Positions 1-8,511 of a stretch of 64,000 nucleotides of DNA are shown here, piece by piece. How positions within the stretch are numbered: the first letter of the stretch is position 1; each line of letters starts with the position of its first letter. Source of the stretch: Palsa-459 sp035937595 (GTDB lineage: Bacteria > Actinomycetota > Acidimicrobiia > Acidimicrobiales > RAAP-2); NCBI GenBank assembly GCA_035937595.1, contig DASZHS010000001.1:4068-68067 (forward strand), in the 5' to 3' direction. The translations under genes and the position numbers were made by a program. The notes beneath the pieces are model-generated. The model searched no databases. It was not told the DNA's origin and saw nothing but the letters and a program-made list of their open reading frames with translations.

Positions 1-32
1 TGCCCTTGCATCCGGCGCCCCTACGCCATAGA

Positions 33-43
33 ATACGCAGTAT
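33..43 (+). promoter_or_regulatory. Short palindrome upstream of padR, possible operator
   Basis: An ATAC-GCA-GTAT inverted repeat lies 19 bases before the padR start. PadR proteins usually repress their own promoters through short AT-rich dyads, so this is a reasonable autoregulatory site. The arms are only 4 bases, so chance is possible. Confidence 0.35.
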
Positions 44-61
44 GGTACGAGGTGAGCGGCG

Positions 62-649
62 ATGAGCGTCCGGCACTCCCTGCTGGCGCTGCTGAGTTCT
101 GGCCCCAAGTACGGCATGCAGCTGCGCAACGAGTTCGAGCTGCGGACGGGCGACGTCTGGCCGCTCAACGTCGGCCAGGTGTACGCGACCCTCCAGCGCC
201 TGGAGCGCGACGGGCTCGTCGCCTCGAGCGACGACGTCGAGCCAGGTCCCCAGAAGGACTACCGGATCACCGAGCGCGGGGAGCAGGAGCTCGCCACCTG
301 GCTCACGACCCCGCCGGACCTCTCCGCGCCGCCGCGCGACGAGATCGTGATGAAGGTGATGGTCGCCGCCTCGGTGCGGGGCGTGGAGGTCGCCGAGGTC
401 ATCCAGCTGCACCGCCGGTACATGGTCGAGCTCATGCAGGAGTGGACCAGGCTGAAGTCCCACGACGGCGGGGACGACCTCAACTTCGCCCTCGTCGTCG
501 ACGCCGAGCTCTTCCGGCTCGACGCGATGATCCGGTGGCTCGACGCCGCCGATGGACGGTTCGCGCGGGCCGCGCGCGACGACGACCTGAAGGACGACGA
601 TCTCGAGCCGTCCTTCCCGATGCCGAGACGGCAGGGGGTGCGCAGATGA
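62..649 (+). CDS. PadR family transcriptional regulator
   Basis: This 195-residue protein has the PadR winged helix at residues 1-80 (opening SVRHSLLALLSSGPKYGMQL, then GQVYATLQRLERDGLV). A helical C-terminal dimerisation region of the Vir_act_alpha_C type follows. The ATG at 62 is preceded by a GAGGTGAG ribosome site at 49-56. Its stop overlaps the ATG of the ABC ATPase (ATGA), and the permease follows the same way, so the three genes form one operon. PadR regulators next to such exporters commonly repress them until a drug or envelope signal binds. That role is inferred from context; the ligand is unknown. Confidence 0.9.
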   Translation: MSVRHSLLALLSSGPKYGMQLRNEFELRTGDVWPLNVGQVYATLQRLERDGLVASSDDVEPGPQKDYRITERGEQELATWLTTPPDLSAPPRDEIVMKVMVAASVRGVEVAEVIQLHRRYMVELMQEWTRLKSHDGGDDLNFALVVDAELFRLDAMIRWLDAADGRFARAARDDDLKDDDLEPSFPMPRRQGVRR

Positions 650-1365
650 GCGCGTTGGAGCTGCACGAGGTGTTCAAGACCTTCGGGGACGGGCCGGCCG
701 CGGTGCACGCGCTGCGCGACGTGTCCCTGTTCGTGGACGAGGGCGAGCTGGTGGCGGTCATGGGCCCGTCCGGCTCGGGCAAGACGACGCTGCTCACGAT
801 CGCGGGCGGGCTCGAGGACCCGACCAGCGGTGAGGTGGTCGTCGCGGGCGAGCCCCTGTCGCGGCTCTCGCGCGGGCGCAAGTCGGCGCTGCGGCGTCGT
901 TCGGTCGGCTACGTCTTCCAGGACTACAACCTCTTGGCCGGGCTCTCCGCCATCGAGAACGTGTCGCTCCCCCTCGAGCTCGACGGGACTCCCGCGCGCC
1001 GCGCGCAGGCACTCGCGCTCGAGGCGATGGAGGCGTTCGACGTGGGGGACAAGGGGCACAAGTTCCCCGACGAGCTGTCGGGCGGCGAGCGCCAGCGCGT
1101 CGCGATCGCCCGCGCGACGGTCGGTGATCGCCGCCTGCTGCTGGCGGACGAGCCGTCCGGTGCGCTCGACTCGGTCAACGCCGAGGGCGTGATGCGCACC
1201 ATCCACGCGGCCTGCCAGCGCGGCGTCGCCGCGGTCGTGGTGACCCACGACGCGAAGCTCGCCTCGTGGGCCGACCGCGTCGTGTTCATCCGCGACGGCA
1301 AGCTCACCGACCAGACGCGGCCCCCGGCGACGCCCGAGGCCGTGGTCCTCAACGAGGCGCGGTGA
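646..1365 (+). CDS. ABC transporter ATP-binding protein, MacB/LolD type
   Basis: The 239-residue ATPase has Walker A GPSGSGKTT at residues 40-48, a Q-loop (VFQDYN), the signature LSGGERQRVAIARA, Walker B DEPSGALD, and an H-loop THD near the end. This is the LolD/MacB group, which energises FtsX-type permeases for lipoprotein or peptide export, or for peptide sensing, rather than classical import. The ATG at 646 overlaps the padR stop. The reading frame stays open upstream to 52, but that extension shadows padR. Its GTGA overlap with the next gene indicates translational coupling to its permease. Confidence 0.93.
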   Translation: MSALELHEVFKTFGDGPAAVHALRDVSLFVDEGELVAVMGPSGSGKTTLLTIAGGLEDPTSGEVVVAGEPLSRLSRGRKSALRRRSVGYVFQDYNLLAGLSAIENVSLPLELDGTPARRAQALALEAMEAFDVGDKGHKFPDELSGGERQRVAIARATVGDRRLLLADEPSGALDSVNAEGVMRTIHAACQRGVAAVVVTHDAKLASWADRVVFIRDGKLTDQTRPPATPEAVVLNEAR

Positions 1366-3911
1366 CGACCGCCTCGGCGCACGCGCACGACGGCGGCCTG
1401 CCCGCGCGGCGCGCGGTGCTGCGCTGGTCGCTCCGGCTCTACCGCCGTGAGTGGCGCCAGCAGGTGCTCATCTGCGTGCTCATCGCCGCGGCCGTCGCCG
1501 CGACGATCCTCGCCGCCGGGCTCGTGACCGGGTCCCGGGTGCCCGCGAATGCCGGGTTCGGGACGGCGAACCAGCAGGTCCAGCTCGCCGGGTTCGACCC
1601 GCACCTCGATGCCGAGGTCGCCTCGCTGCACCGCCACTTCGGGCCGATCGCCGTGATCTCGTCGACGCCGCTCACGACCGGCACCGTCCAGGGCGCGCTC
1701 GTCGAGGCCTTCGACCCGCACGGCCCGTTCGTCGGCCCGCTCGTGCAGCTGGCCGACGGGCGCTACCCGACGTCGCGTCGCGAGGTCGCGCTCACGAGCC
1801 AGCTCGCCCAGCTCTACAACGTGCACGTCGGCGGCACTTGGCGTGCCCTCGGGACGCGCTGGCGGGTGGTCGGCGAGGTGCAGAACCCGACCGACCTGCA
1901 CGCCTCGATGGCCCTCGTCGTGCCGGGGGCGATCACCCGGCCCGCCAGCGTGACGGTCCTCTTCGACGCGACCGGCGACCAGCTCGCGAGCTTCCGACCG
2001 CCGAAGGCGTACTACGACACGCTCATCTCCTCGATCCAGCCGCTGCCGGCGCCGACGTTCGACGTCGGGGCGTTCATCGTGCTCGTCGCCGGGACGTTCG
2101 GGATGCTCTTCATCGGCCTCATCGCGGTGGCCGGCTTCACCGTGATGGGTCGGCGCCGGACCCGGGCGATCGGCATGCTCGGCGCGCTCGGCGCCGCCGA
2201 GTCCAAGGTCCGGTTGGTCCTGCTCATGAACGGCCTCGTCGTCGGGTTCCTCGCCATGGTCCTCGGCGGGACGGTGGGGCTCGCCGCCTGGTGGTGGTAC
2301 GCGCCGCACCAGCAGGCGAGCGTGGGCCACGTCGTCGACCCCGCCTCGATCCCGTGGTGGCTCGTCATCACCGCGCTCGTGCTCGCCCCGGTCACCGCGA
2401 CGCTGGCGGCGTGGCGGCCCGCGCGGGCCCTCGCCCGGATGCCGGTCGTCGCCGCCCTGTCCGGGCGTCCCAACGAGCCGCACGCATCGAGGCGCAACGC
2501 GGCCATCGGCGCGGCCATCCTCGGCGGCGGCGTGCTGCTCACGTTCGCGGGCTCGGGCAAGGCCGGCGGTGGCAGCGGCAGCGGTGCGGGCGTGCTGACG
2601 GTCCTGCTCGGCATCGTGCTCGCGTGCCTCGGGCTCTTCTTGGTCTCGCAGTGGATCGTCGCGCAGCTCGGCCGCGTGGCCGCGCACGCGCCGCTGTCGG
2701 CGCGGATCGCGCTGCGCGACCTCGCGCGGTACCGATCGCGCTCGGGGGCCGCCCTCGGGGCGATCTGCCTTGCCATCGTGATGACGGGCGTCGTCGTCGT
2801 GGCGTCGACCGCGCGCTACTCGGACCCGTTCGACTACGTCGGCCCGAACCTCGCGAGCAACGTTGTCCAGGTGTACCCGCCGCTCGCGGGCGGCACCGAG
2901 GTCACCCAGCCGTGCGGCACGGGGTACTGCACCCACAAGACCGGCCCGGTGCCGCACCTCCGCGCGACCTTCCGCGCCGCGTCGAAGCGGATCGCGGTCG
3001 CCATCGGCGCGACGAGCTCGCTGACGCTCTACCAGGCCGACGCGAGCCTGGTCCGCACGTCGGGCGGTCGGCAGTTCACGGGCCAGGTGTACGTGGCCAC
3101 GCCGGCGCTCCTGGCGCACTACGGCATCCCTCAGAGCTCGATCGACCCGAGGGCGCTCGTGCTCTCGTCGCGACCGACGCTGCCGGGCACGAGCGGCCTC
3201 GCCCTCACCTACGGCTCGGGCAGTCCGCAGGGCGGCCCAGGCCAGACCGGCCCGGCCCAGACCGGCCCGTGCCCGCCCGGCTACTGCGTCCCCGACCCGT
3301 TCGTCCAGGCGGAGTCCCGGCTGCCGACCGGGACGTCGGCGGCGAACACGGTCCTGACGATGCACGCAGTCCGCTCCCTGCACCTCACGCTCTCGAGCCC
3401 GCAGGCCATCGTGCTCACGACCGCGGCGCCGTTGTCCACGCAGCAGAAGAACGCCGCGCTCGTCATCGCCAACGGCACCGGCGCCTCGATCGAGACCGCG
3501 TCGTCGTTCGCGTCGCTCAACCAGGTGCTCGGGTGGGCCCTCGTGCTCGGGCTGCTCGTCGCCCTCGGCGTGCTCGCGATGACCGTCGGGCTCATCCGGG
3601 CCGAGACGGCCTCCGAGCTGCGCGTGCTCACCGCGGCCGGCGCCGCCCGGCGGACGCGCCGTGCCCTCACGAGCGTGACCGCCGGCGCCCTCGGCTTCGT
3701 TGGCGCCGTGCTCGGGGTCGTGACGGCCTACCTGCTCGTCGGCGCGTTCCTGGCGAACAACTTCTCGGACAACCTCGCCGAGCTCACGACCAACCCGCCT
3801 TTGCGGCCGATCGGCGTGCTCGTGCTCGGGCTGCCGCTGCTCGCCGCTGTCGGCGGCTGGCTGTTCAGCGCGCGGGAGCCCGCGGCGATCGGTCGCCAGC
3901 CGCTCGAGTGA
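1362..3911 (+). CDS. ABC transporter permease, FtsX/MacB-like
   Basis: The 849-residue membrane protein starts at a GTG overlapping the ATPase stop. An N-terminal membrane helix (about 35-56) precedes an extracytoplasmic region. A first FtsX core of three helices lies at about 240-360, more helices at about 385-450 and 470-490, then a large external domain. A second FtsX core sits at about 725-840. Two copies of the FtsX module on one chain is the common actinobacterial arrangement. The second external domain carries Cys pairs (CGTGYC and CPPGYC) that may form disulfides. The substrate is not evident. The 3' end overlaps the convergent DUF3052-like gene by 47 bases. Confidence 0.9.
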   Translation: MTTASAHAHDGGLPARRAVLRWSLRLYRREWRQQVLICVLIAAAVAATILAAGLVTGSRVPANAGFGTANQQVQLAGFDPHLDAEVASLHRHFGPIAVISSTPLTTGTVQGALVEAFDPHGPFVGPLVQLADGRYPTSRREVALTSQLAQLYNVHVGGTWRALGTRWRVVGEVQNPTDLHASMALVVPGAITRPASVTVLFDATGDQLASFRPPKAYYDTLISSIQPLPAPTFDVGAFIVLVAGTFGMLFIGLIAVAGFTVMGRRRTRAIGMLGALGAAESKVRLVLLMNGLVVGFLAMVLGGTVGLAAWWWYAPHQQASVGHVVDPASIPWWLVITALVLAPVTATLAAWRPARALARMPVVAALSGRPNEPHASRRNAAIGAAILGGGVLLTFAGSGKAGGGSGSGAGVLTVLLGIVLACLGLFLVSQWIVAQLGRVAAHAPLSARIALRDLARYRSRSGAALGAICLAIVMTGVVVVASTARYSDPFDYVGPNLASNVVQVYPPLAGGTEVTQPCGTGYCTHKTGPVPHLRATFRAASKRIAVAIGATSSLTLYQADASLVRTSGGRQFTGQVYVATPALLAHYGIPQSSIDPRALVLSSRPTLPGTSGLALTYGSGSPQGGPGQTGPAQTGPCPPGYCVPDPFVQAESRLPTGTSAANTVLTMHAVRSLHLTLSSPQAIVLTTAAPLSTQQKNAALVIANGTGASIETASSFASLNQVLGWALVLGLLVALGVLAMTVGLIRAETASELRVLTAAGAARRTRRALTSVTAGALGFVGAVLGVVTAYLLVGAFLANNFSDNLAELTTNPPLRPIGVLVLGLPLLAAVGGWLFSAREPAAIGRQPLE

Positions 3912-4356
3912 GCACGGGTCGGTCGCGTCCCGCGCCGGCGGCCCGCCGCGCCGGGCGCTGCTCGAGCCGCCAGACGAGCTTCAGCCCCGACCAGTCCTCG
4001 TCGAGCATGGCCACCTTCACGTCGACGAGCCCGAGCGGCAGCAGCGTGTCGCGCACGGCCTGCTCGCAGAGGTCGCTCGTGTGCCCGGCGGCCTTGCGGG
4101 GCCACGCGACCCACACCATCCCGTCGGGCGTGATGGCGTCGCCGAGCGCGCGCGCGTCGCGGCGCAGCGCCGCGAGCGTGGTGAAGAACGCGACGACGAC
4201 GTCCGACGGCGTGCGGGAGAGCCGGCGGGTGACCGACGCCGCCACGCCGAGCCCCTCGGTCGTCCAGCCCGCGGGCGCGGACCGCACCGCGAGCCGATCG
4301 CCGTCGCGCACGCCGACCTTGCGCCAGGTCGCGGCCGGCGGGTGCAACGTCGCCAC
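3865..4356 (-). CDS. DUF3052-like protein
   Basis: The 163-residue protein opens with ATWRKVGVRDGDRLAV and ends its conserved part with VDVKVAMLDEDWSGLKLVWR. That layout resembles the actinobacterial DUF3052 family, whose function is unknown. The C-terminal 25 residues are basic and low in complexity. The GTG start follows immediately on the TGA of the upstream isocitrate-lyase-like gene, so the two are cotranscribed. The 3' end runs 47 bases into the convergent permease gene. The family call is from memory of sequence patterns and is moderately secure. Confidence 0.7.
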   Translation of the reverse strand: MATLHPPAATWRKVGVRDGDRLAVRSAPAGWTTEGLGVAASVTRRLSRTPSDVVVAFFTTLAALRRDARALGDAITPDGMVWVAWPRKAAGHTSDLCEQAVRDTLLPLGLVDVKVAMLDEDWSGLKLVWRLEQRPARRAAGAGRDRPVLTRAAGDRSPRAPAR

Positions 4357-5160
4357 TCAGCGCGCGGCGAATGCGCGGCGCGCGACGTCGCGATCGAGCG
4401 CGCCGTCGTCGGGGTCGATCGCGCCCGTCGCGAGGAGCCGCTGCGCGGCCCGCCAGACGGCGCCGTAGGCGACGCTCGCGAGCCGTCCGCCGACCGACAG
4501 CCGCCGCACGCCTGCCCCCGCGAGCTCGTGGCCGCCCGGGCCGCCCGCGAGCAGCAGCACGTTGACGGGTGTGGCGGTCGCGGCCACGACCCTCGCGATC
4601 GACGCGAGGTCGACGAGGCCGGGCGCGTAGACGCAGCCCGCGCCCGCGTCGCGGTAGGCGCAGAGCCGCCCGATCGTGTCATCGAGGTCGTCCACGCCGC
4701 GGAGGTGATTCTCGGCGCGAGCGGTCAGCACCAGCCCGCGCTCGCGGGCGACCGCCGCTGCCGCACTGACACGGTCGGTCGCGACGTCGAGCGGGACGAG
4801 GCGGCCGAGCGCGGGGTCCCAGTCCTCGATCGAGCAGCCGGCCGCTCCGGCGTCCGCCAGCGCGGCGACCGTCGCGGCGACGCCACCGGGGTCGTCGGGG
4901 TAGCACTGCTCGGCGTCCACGCTGACCGGCAGCGACGTCGCCGCGCACAGCGCCGCGACGTGCGCAACGAGCTCGTCGCGCGTCGTCGTCATGTCGAGCC
5001 GGCCCTGCGTCGCGGCGTAGCCGCTCGAGGTCGTGGCGATGGCCTCCGCACCGAGGTCCTCGAGCAGCCGTGCGGAGCCCGCGTCGAACGCGTTGGGCAT
5101 CGTGAAGGTCCCCGCCTCGTGCAGGTGGCGGAAGCGGGCGCGGGCTCGGTCGTGGTCCAT
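4357..5160 (-). CDS. Isocitrate lyase/PEP mutase superfamily enzyme
   Basis: The 267-residue protein is a TIM-barrel carboxyvinyl-carboxyphosphonate mutase/isocitrate lyase homologue. Features include the early PNAFDAGSARLLEDLGAEAI segment, SSGYAATQG, the metal-binding VSVDAEQCYPDD loop (family form D-A-E-x-GYG) and GCSIEDW. Members cleave or rearrange 2-methylisocitrate, oxaloacetate or phosphonopyruvate, and the substrate cannot be told from sequence. The loop reads EQCYPDD rather than the usual E-x-GYGDD, so specificity may differ. ATG 5160 is the first sensible start; the frame stays open far upstream only as a shadow of ino1. It lies 71 bases after ino1 and abuts the DUF3052-like gene. 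Confidence 0.85.
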   Translation of the reverse strand: MDHDRARARFRHLHEAGTFTMPNAFDAGSARLLEDLGAEAIATTSSGYAATQGRLDMTTTRDELVAHVAALCAATSLPVSVDAEQCYPDDPGGVAATVAALADAGAAGCSIEDWDPALGRLVPLDVATDRVSAAAAVARERGLVLTARAENHLRGVDDLDDTIGRLCAYRDAGAGCVYAPGLVDLASIARVVAATATPVNVLLLAGGPGGHELAGAGVRRLSVGGRLASVAYGAVWRAAQRLLATGAIDPDDGALDRDVARRAFAAR

Positions 5161-5231
5161 CCCGCGATGCTCGCCGACGCGCGGCTGGCGGACAAGCGGG
5201 AACCGGCCGCGGATGGCCGGCGCCCGGGGTG

Positions 5232-6311
5232 TCAGGCCGGGTCGCCCCTCGAGAACGCCTCGACCATCTCGAAGGCCACGTCGTCGTGGTACTGCACGGG
5301 CGGCGACTTCATGAAGTAGGCGCTCGGGCCGACGAGTGGCCCACCGATCCCGCGGTCGAGCGCGGCCTTCGCGCAGCGCACCGCGTCGATGATGACGCCC
5401 GCCGAGTTGGGCGAGTCCCACACCTCGAGCTTGAGCTCGAGGCTGAGCGGCACGTCGCCGAAGTTGCGGCCCTCCATGCGGATGTAGGCCCACTTGCGGT
5501 CCTGCAGCCACGGCACGTGGTCCGAGGGCCCGATGTGGATGTCGTCGGGGGCGAGCACCGTGTCCTCCATCTGGGAGGTGACCGCCTGGGTCTTGGACAC
5601 CTTCTTCGACTCGAGCCGGTCGCGGTCGAGCATGTTGCGGAAGTCCATGTTGCCGCCGACGTTGAGCTGGTAGGTGTGGTCGAGGGCGGTGCCCCGGTCC
5701 TCGAAGAGCCGCGTCAGCACGCGGTGCACGATCGTCGACCCCACCTGGCTCTTGATGTCGTCGCCGACGATCGGGACCCCGGCGTCGGTGAAGCGCTTCG
5801 CCCACACCGGGTCCGAGGCGATGAACACGGGGATGGCGTTCACGAAGGCGACCCCCGTCGCGAGCGCGGCCTCGGCGTAGTGGCGCTGGGCGGCCTCCGA
5901 GCCGACGGGCAGGAACGCGACGAGCACGTCGGCGCGGCTGTCGCGCAGGGCCTGGGCGACGTCGACGGGCTCGGCAGGGGACTCCTCGACGACCTCGCGG
6001 TAGTACTTCGACAGGCCGTCGAGCGTGGGCCCGCGCTGGACGGTCACGCCGACGTGGCCGACCTCGGCGAACCGGATGGTGTTGTTCTGCGACGAGAAGA
6101 TGGCCTTGGACAGGTCCGTGCCGACCTTCGCGGCGTCGACGTCGAACGCGCAGACGAACTCGAGGTCGCGCACGTGGTAGCCGGCGAGCTCCACGTGCAT
6201 GAGGCCGGGCACGACGTCGGCGGGGTCCGCGTCGTGGTAGTAGCGCACGCCCTGGATGAGCGAGCTCGCGCAGTTGCCGACGCCGGCGATCGCGACTCTG
6301 ATCGTCCCCAT
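5232..6311 (-). CDS. ino1: Inositol-3-phosphate synthase
   Basis: This 359-residue enzyme converts glucose 6-phosphate to 1L-myo-inositol 3-phosphate, the first step to phosphatidylinositol and mycothiol. The NAD-binding motif AIAGVGNCASSL is at residues 7-18. The conserved stretches GDDIKSQVGSTIVHR, LNVGGNMDF and ESKKVSKT contain the catalytic lysines. Its length matches the compact actinobacterial form. The ATG at 6311 has an AAAGGAG ribosome site. It lies 19 bases downstream of the PadR gene, the same arrangement as mycobacterial ino1 beside its PadR neighbour, so co-regulation is likely. The encoded pathway is consistent with a mycothiol-making cell. Confidence 0.97.
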   Translation of the reverse strand: MGTIRVAIAGVGNCASSLIQGVRYYHDADPADVVPGLMHVELAGYHVRDLEFVCAFDVDAAKVGTDLSKAIFSSQNNTIRFAEVGHVGVTVQRGPTLDGLSKYYREVVEESPAEPVDVAQALRDSRADVLVAFLPVGSEAAQRHYAEAALATGVAFVNAIPVFIASDPVWAKRFTDAGVPIVGDDIKSQVGSTIVHRVLTRLFEDRGTALDHTYQLNVGGNMDFRNMLDRDRLESKKVSKTQAVTSQMEDTVLAPDDIHIGPSDHVPWLQDRKWAYIRMEGRNFGDVPLSLELKLEVWDSPNSAGVIIDAVRCAKAALDRGIGGPLVGPSAYFMKSPPVQYHDDVAFEMVEAFSRGDPA

Positions 6312-6330
6312 CGAGTGCTCCTTTCGGCCC

Positions 6331-6960
6331 CTACGGGGCGACGTCCGTCGTGATCGGGGCGCCCACGGGCGGCGCGCCCCCTCGCTCGGCCTCGACGAGG
6401 CCGTCGAGCCACGAGATGTCGAAGCGGACCCCCGCGGCGGCGTGCTCGACGACCGAGCGCGCGTAGGGGTCCAGCGTGTCCGCGCCCACGGCGCCCTCGA
6501 GCTCGGCGAGGCGGCGCTCGAGCACCGCGCGGCGGCGCTCGAGCAGCTCGAGGCGGGCGGCCGGGGGCAGGTGCCGCGCGAGGGCGAGGCGCAGCCCGAA
6601 GCTGCGCGGGTCGTCCTGGGGCGGGGACTCAGCGAGGAGCTTCTCGAACAGCTCGCCGCCCTTGGCGGTCAATCGGTAGACCTTGCGCGATCGCAGCCCG
6701 CGGCCGATCGTGGCGCGGCGGCCACGGGCCGCGGCGCGCTCGCCGGCGAGCGAGCCCGTCGAGGGCATCGAGGGGGCCGCGGCGGGCGCGTCGCTCACGA
6801 TCTCGACCGCGCCCAGGCGCTCGAGCCGTGCGAGGGCGGGGTACAGCGAGCCGAACGAGACGTTGGTCACGAGCCCCAGCTCGTCGCGGAGCAGCCGGCG
6901 GATCTCGTAGCCGTGGCGGTCCTTCTCGCCCAGGAGGCCCAGGATCGCGAGGTCGAGCAC
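6331..6960 (-). CDS. PadR family regulator upstream of ino1
   Basis: This 209-residue regulator begins MLDLAILGLLGEKDRHGYEI, the classical PadR N-terminus, when read from the GTG at 6960. The winged helix covers residues 1-105 with an inserted Ala/Gly/Arg-rich wing (about 58-80), followed by coiled-coil helices. An in-frame ATG at 6993 would add 11 residues containing the promoter itself. The GTG is preferred because TATAGT lies exactly 6 bases upstream. A perfect CGATATATCG dyad sits just above the hexamer, suggesting autorepression. It is probably cotranscribed with ino1. The mycobacterial ino1 locus has a PadR gene in the same place. Confidence 0.9.
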   Translation of the reverse strand: MLDLAILGLLGEKDRHGYEIRRLLRDELGLVTNVSFGSLYPALARLERLGAVEIVSDAPAAAPSMPSTGSLAGERAAARGRRATIGRGLRSRKVYRLTAKGGELFEKLLAESPPQDDPRSFGLRLALARHLPPAARLELLERRRAVLERRLAELEGAVGADTLDPYARSVVEHAAAGVRFDISWLDGLVEAERGGAPPVGAPITTDVAP

Positions 6961-6988
6961 CCCCGAACTATAGCAGTCCGATATATCG
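6961..6988 (-). promoter_or_regulatory. Leaderless promoter with PadR-type operator
   Basis: On the minus strand TATAGT (6972-6967) is followed by 6 bases and then the GTG at 6960, so the transcript should begin at the start codon. The 10-base palindrome CGATATATCG (6979-6988) lies between the -10 and the -35 region, where a bound PadR dimer would block polymerase. Confidence 0.65.
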
Positions 6989-7235
6989 ACCATCCAACGT
7001 TGACGCACCCGAGGTCCCGGGGCGCCCCTGCCCGTGCGTGTCGCCAGCGCCCCGGCGCGGTCGAGCCGTCGCCCATGGCAGCGGGCCGGCAGGGACGCGC
7101 CGGCCACCGACGGGTGACCGCCGGCCGGCGCGCCGTGCGAGCGAACGGGCGAGGGCAGCGTCGCGCGGGGCGCCGCAGCGGAAGGTGGAGGCGCGATGGC
7201 ACACCGTGCGATCGACGAACGTCGGAGGCCACCGC

Positions 7236-7248
7236 TAGCGTCACCGCG
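7236..7248 (+). promoter_or_regulatory. Leaderless promoter of the DUF5318 gene
   Basis: TAGCGT at 7236-7241 is followed by 7 bases and ATG 7249, with no ribosome site between them. Confidence 0.55.
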
Positions 7249-7665
7249 ATGGCACGGCCGTCGCCGCGCGAAGTGCCGGCTCGAACCGGCGTGGTCGAGT
7301 ACGGCCTCGTGCGCCACGGCGTGCTCGAGTCGCTGAAGAAGGGCAAGCTCCGCCGCGAGGACGTGTGCGACGCGCACCCCGAGCTCCTGCGTGCCGCCCA
7401 GCACGTCGGCGTGCCCACCGAGCACCCCTGCCCCGTGTGCGACGCACGGACCACGACCGAGGTCACCTACGTCTTCGGGTCGCGCCTGCCACCCGGCGGG
7501 ACGTGCCCGTCGACGCGCGCCGAGCTCGCACGGCTCGAGCGACGCGAGGAGCCCGTCGTGTGCTTCGCCGTCGAGGCGTGCATCGCGTGCGGGTTCCACC
7601 ACCTCGCGCGCAAGTGGCAGGCGGGCGGCCGGCCCGCGCGCCGGGCGGCCAAGCGACGGGCCTAG
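7249..7665 (+). CDS. DUF5318 family protein, zinc-ribbon-like
   Basis: The 138-residue protein carries VVEYGLVRHGVLESLKKGKL, then DVCDAHPELLRAAQHVG, a CPVC pair, the Y-V-F-G segment, and a second Cys pair in CIACGFHHL. The two CxxC knuckles suggest one structural zinc. It matches the actinobacterial DUF5318 family (Rv0049-like), whose function is not established. The gene is divergent from padR-ino1, the same order as in mycobacteria. The final A of the family body is followed by a basic tail (RRAAKRR). The ATG is chosen because a leaderless -10 sits 7 bases upstream. The panB start overlaps its TAG by one base. Confidence 0.85.
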   Translation: MARPSPREVPARTGVVEYGLVRHGVLESLKKGKLRREDVCDAHPELLRAAQHVGVPTEHPCPVCDARTTTEVTYVFGSRLPPGGTCPSTRAELARLERREEPVVCFAVEACIACGFHHLARKWQAGGRPARRAAKRRA

Positions 7666-8498
7666 TGGCGAGCACCGCCCCGGAGATCCGCCGCCGCAAG
7701 CGCGCCGACGGCGCGACGCCCATCGTCATGGTGACCGCCTACGACGAGCCGTCCGCACGGCTCTGCGACGCCGCCGGCGTGGACCTGCTCTTGGTGGGGG
7801 ACTCCGTCGCGAACACCGTGCTCGGCTACCCGGACACCCTGCACGTGACGATGGACGACATGGCCCGGCACACCGCCGCCGTCGCCCGGGCCACGCCCTC
7901 GGCCCTCGTCGTCGGCGACCTGCCGTGGATGAGCTACCACACCGGCGTGGACGACGCCGTGCGCAACGCCGCGACCCTCGTCCGTGCCGGCGCGGGCTGC
8001 GTCAAGCTCGAGGGCGGGGCCGTCCGCACCCCGGTGATCGGCGGGATCCTCGCCGCGGAGATCCCCGTCATGGGCCACCTCGGCCTCACCCCGCAGTCCG
8101 TGCACGCGATGGGCGGCTACCGGGTCCAGGGCCGCGAGCTCGACGACGCGAAGCGGCTGCTGGACGACGCCCACGCGGTCGAGGACGCCGGGTGCTTCGC
8201 GCTCGTCCTCGAGGGCGTGCCCGACGTGCTCGCCGCCCGGATCACCGCCCAGCTCGCGATCCCGACGATCGGGATCGGCGCGGGACCCTCGACCGACGGC
8301 CAGGTGCTCGTCTTCCACGACCTCGTGGGGCTCGGGAACCGGCCGCTCGCGAAGTTCGTCCGCGAGTACGCCCAGCTCGGCCCGTTGGTCACCGACGCCG
8401 TCGGGCGTTTCGCGGCCGACGTGCGAGCGGGCACGTTCCCCGGGCCGCAGGAGACCTACGCCGCGAGCGCCGAGCTCCGAGCCGCGCTCGGGGAGTGA
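7665..8498 (+). CDS. panB: 3-methyl-2-oxobutanoate hydroxymethyltransferase
   Basis: The 277-residue enzyme transfers a hydroxymethyl group from 5,10-methylenetetrahydrofolate to 2-oxoisovalerate, giving ketopantoate for pantothenate and CoA. Diagnostic segments are IVMVTAYDEPSARLCDAAGV and LLLVGDSVANTVLGY (metal-binding Asp). They continue with VVGDLPWMSY (second Asp), CVKLEGG, GHLGLTPQSVHAMGGYRVQG, and the catalytic glutamate in LEGVP. The length is normal. Its GTG overlaps the TAG of the DUF5318 gene, so the two are cotranscribed. No other pantothenate gene is in the window. Confidence 0.96.
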   Translation: MASTAPEIRRRKRADGATPIVMVTAYDEPSARLCDAAGVDLLLVGDSVANTVLGYPDTLHVTMDDMARHTAAVARATPSALVVGDLPWMSYHTGVDDAVRNAATLVRAGAGCVKLEGGAVRTPVIGGILAAEIPVMGHLGLTPQSVHAMGGYRVQGRELDDAKRLLDDAHAVEDAGCFALVLEGVPDVLAARITAQLAIPTIGIGAGPSTDGQVLVFHDLVGLGNRPLAKFVREYAQLGPLVTDAVGRFAADVRAGTFPGPQETYAASAELRAALGE

Positions 8499-8511
8499 GG
8501 TCGCCGAGCGG

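Noticed and set aside
924..3383. Long minus-strand open frame across the ABC permease
   Set aside because: It is an Arg/Asp/Gly-rich shadow of the permease with no family pattern; the plus-strand genes have full motifs.
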